Origin: Roseobacter sp. CCS2
GTDB lineage: Bacteria > Pseudomonadota > Alphaproteobacteria > Rhodobacterales > Rhodobacteraceae
Reading direction: 5' to 3'
Assembly (NCBI RefSeq): GCF_000169435.1
Contig: NZ_AAYB01000001.1
Coordinates: 310,001 to 374,000, forward strand
Length of the DNA stretch: 64,000 nt
The notes below the pieces were generated by a model. That model made no database searches. It saw only the letters and a list, made by a program, of their open reading frames with translations, and was not told the DNA's origin. The number at the start of each line of letters is the position of its first letter. Within the stretch, counting starts at the first letter, position 1. The position numbers and the translations under genes are program-made. Shown here one piece after another: positions 62,551 through 64,000 of this stretch.

Positions 62551-63832
62551 CTTTCCCAGTCTGAAACTGCGGGTGGCGTTGGTCCTTTACAGCGTGTTGT
62601 TGTGGGTTCTCTTGCCGGTTGTTCTGCTCTACCTGCGCCGCCGTGGGCGCAAGGATCCGCTTTATGCACAAAAACTGGCAGAACGGTTTGGGCGCTACGG
62701 CGTGCAGCTTCAAAACCCGGTTTGGGTGCATGCCGTGTCGCTTGGTGAAATGCGTTCGGCCACACCGCTGATCCGCGCGCTATTGGCACAGGGTGAAACT
62801 GTCGTGACCACCCATTTCACCCCCGCCGGTCGGCGCGAAGCAGAACGCGAGTTTGCAAAAGAAATGGCAGCAGGCACCGTTCAACCAGTTTGGGTGCCTT
62901 TCGAATACGGTTTTGCGTATCGCCGCTTTCTCAAACACTTCGCCCCTAAATACGGGCTTGTCATGGAGATTGAAATTTGGCCCCGCATGATCATGGCATG
63001 CCGTAAACATGACACCCCACTTTTCATGTGCAATGCACAATACCCCGCAAAAAGCTTTGAAAAGGACCAACAGGGCCTCGGTTTACGTGCCGCGCTTATC
63101 GCCGGGTTCACAGGTGGGTTTGTAAAATCGCAAGGTCAACAGGACCGCTTTGCAGCTGTCGGCATGCCAAACATTCACATCACGGGCGAGCTGCGTTTCG
63201 ATCAACCCATTCCGCAAGCGCATCTGACGGCGGCTGCAACCTGCCGCAAGGCGCTGACCAAGGGCCGCCCCAGCTTTACCCTGACAAGCGTCGTTGAAGG
63301 CGAGGACGCGCTTTACATCGACATAATCTGCCAAACGACGGATGTCTTTTTCACTTATGTGCCGCGCGCGCCTGAACGGTTTGGCGAAGTAGCAGAAATG
63401 ATGACAGCCGCAGGTCTGCGGTTTGCGCGCAGGTCCGATTTGCTCGACAGCAATCTGCACCTGACGGATCCCGCGCCTGATATCGACGTGCTATTGGGTG
63501 ACAGCATGGGCGAGATGTACTTTTATCTTGGGCTTTGCGACCGCGCCATTGTCGGCGGTGGGTTCGTACCCAAAGGCGCGCATAACATCATTGAACCATT
63601 GGCACTTAAGAAACCGGTCGTTGTAGGCCCCCATATCTGGACAATCGAATATCCCGCGACCGAGGCGATCGCGACAGGCGTTTGTCAGCTGGTGCCTGAT
63701 GCAGCTGCCCTTTTGGCCGAAGTGCAATCGCCAACAGATGTGTCCAATGCTCAGATCACGGCCTTTTACGATGATCACGCAGGCGGGGTCGCACGAACAC
63801 TGGCAGCGATACCCATCGCACTGCAGGCTTAG
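62540..63832 (+). CDS. waaA: 3-deoxy-D-manno-octulosonic acid transferase 2 (canonical form)
   Basis: 430 residues. An N-terminal membrane anchor (about 12-32, VALVLYSVLLWVLLPVVLLY) precedes the GT30 domain with catalytic E70 (HAVSLGE), EIEIWPRMI, and VGGGFVPKGAHNIIEPLALK for CMP-KDO binding. WaaA adds KDO to lipid IVA. It overlaps the first homologue by 11 bases, so the epimerase and both transferases form one operon. Confidence 0.92.
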   Translation: MQPNFPSLKLRVALVLYSVLLWVLLPVVLLYLRRRGRKDPLYAQKLAERFGRYGVQLQNPVWVHAVSLGEMRSATPLIRALLAQGETVVTTHFTPAGRREAEREFAKEMAAGTVQPVWVPFEYGFAYRRFLKHFAPKYGLVMEIEIWPRMIMACRKHDTPLFMCNAQYPAKSFEKDQQGLGLRAALIAGFTGGFVKSQGQQDRFAAVGMPNIHITGELRFDQPIPQAHLTAAATCRKALTKGRPSFTLTSVVEGEDALYIDIICQTTDVFFTYVPRAPERFGEVAEMMTAAGLRFARRSDLLDSNLHLTDPAPDIDVLLGDSMGEMYFYLGLCDRAIVGGGFVPKGAHNIIEPLALKKPVVVGPHIWTIEYPATEAIATGVCQLVPDAAALLAEVQSPTDVSNAQITAFYDDHAGGVARTLAAIPIALQA

Positions 63833-64000
63833 CTGCCAATATCCTCGGGTCCTACTGCGGTGGCTTTGATAATCGCATAAATCTGTTGGCCTACCGCCAA
63901 TTCCATCCGCAACGCACTGCGCCGTGTGACACGCGCCAAAAGCTGGTCTTTACCGGCCTTCAGGCCAACGGCCACACCCGGCCCCCGCCCGTATTCGATC
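63829..64000 (-). CDS. modC: Molybdate-transport-type ABC ATPase (ModC-like), C-terminal part
   Basis: The reverse strand encodes the last 56 residues and runs off the right edge. The sequence contains GPGVAVGLKAGKDQLLARVT and QQIYAIIKATAV, matching the MOP/TOBE domain at the end of ModC, which binds molybdate. The stop overlaps the waaA stop (TTA 63829-63831 and TAG 63830-63832). The ATPase domain lies outside the window, so the symbol is provisional. Confidence 0.7.
   Translation of the reverse strand, partial: IEYGRGPGVAVGLKAGKDQLLARVTRRSALRMELAVGQQIYAIIKATAVGPEDIGS

Overview
The window looks like the chromosome of a marine alphaproteobacterium of the Roseobacter group (Rhodobacteraceae). 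The evidence is gene content and order: hemC divergent from hemE with hemF nearby, a complete YejABEF-type peptide/oligopeptide importer, dnaX-ybaB-recR, a short 4.5S-type SRP RNA, the DUF1013 cell-cycle regulator TrcR, glcDEF, and a MoxR/DUF58/DUF4159 cluster. The DNA is GC-rich with alphaproteobacterial codon use and many 1-4 base overlaps between genes.

Layout. 1-3 kb: heme synthesis (hemC partial, hemE, hemF). 3-7 kb: an SDR without its catalytic lysine, an RsmC-like methyltransferase, clpS, and a penicillin-binding D,D-carboxypeptidase with a SPOR tail. 7-13 kb: importer operon yejA-B-E-F (minus strand), separated by a strong terminator from a membrane-anchored cytochrome c. 13.7-19.8 kb: pheA, an SRPBCC protein, nudC, a signal-less 5'-nucleotidase-type hydrolase, the SRP RNA with its promoter, rsgA with an unusual hairpin leader, and a protein phosphatase. 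19.8-25.8 kb: dnaX, small membrane protein, ybaB, recR, and a two-gene membrane/periplasmic pair of unknown function. 25.9-38.1 kb: trcR, RNase T2, a formamidase-like hydrolase, gabD, an outer-membrane barrel, an ECF sigma/VWA pair, a serine hydrolase, a WYL regulator with a VOC protein, and hyi. 38.2-44.9 kb: an AAA/DUF58/BatA-like operon of four genes. 45-51 kb: a secreted nuclease-like lipoprotein, DUF599, glcDEF with two inverted repeats at the promoter, and a trypsin-like protease. 51.7-53.6 kb: hsp20, an AraC regulator and a VOC protein.

53.6-59.9 kb is an accessory island. It lies at the 3' end of a tRNA-Cys gene and contains an IS66 remnant, a serine recombinase and an alginate-lyase fragment that truncate each other, and a tyrosine integrase interrupted by an in-frame TAG. 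Its only large intact gene is a 746-residue SF1 helicase-like protein, translationally coupled to an upstream gene of unknown family. That upstream gene is split by a frameshift lying exactly on an A AAA AAC slippery heptamer in the right phase for -1 frameshifting. This pair is the best candidate in the window for an undescribed, possibly defensive, system.

60.2-64 kb: a NeuC-type UDP-GlcNAc 2-epimerase and two different tandem KDO-transferase (WaaA) homologues, then the end of a modC-like ATPase. Two copies of a 26-bp palindrome sit between convergent genes at 19.28 and 33.90 kb and look like a dispersed repeat. Start codons were chosen by eye from Shine-Dalgarno spacing and family N-termini; no searches were run.
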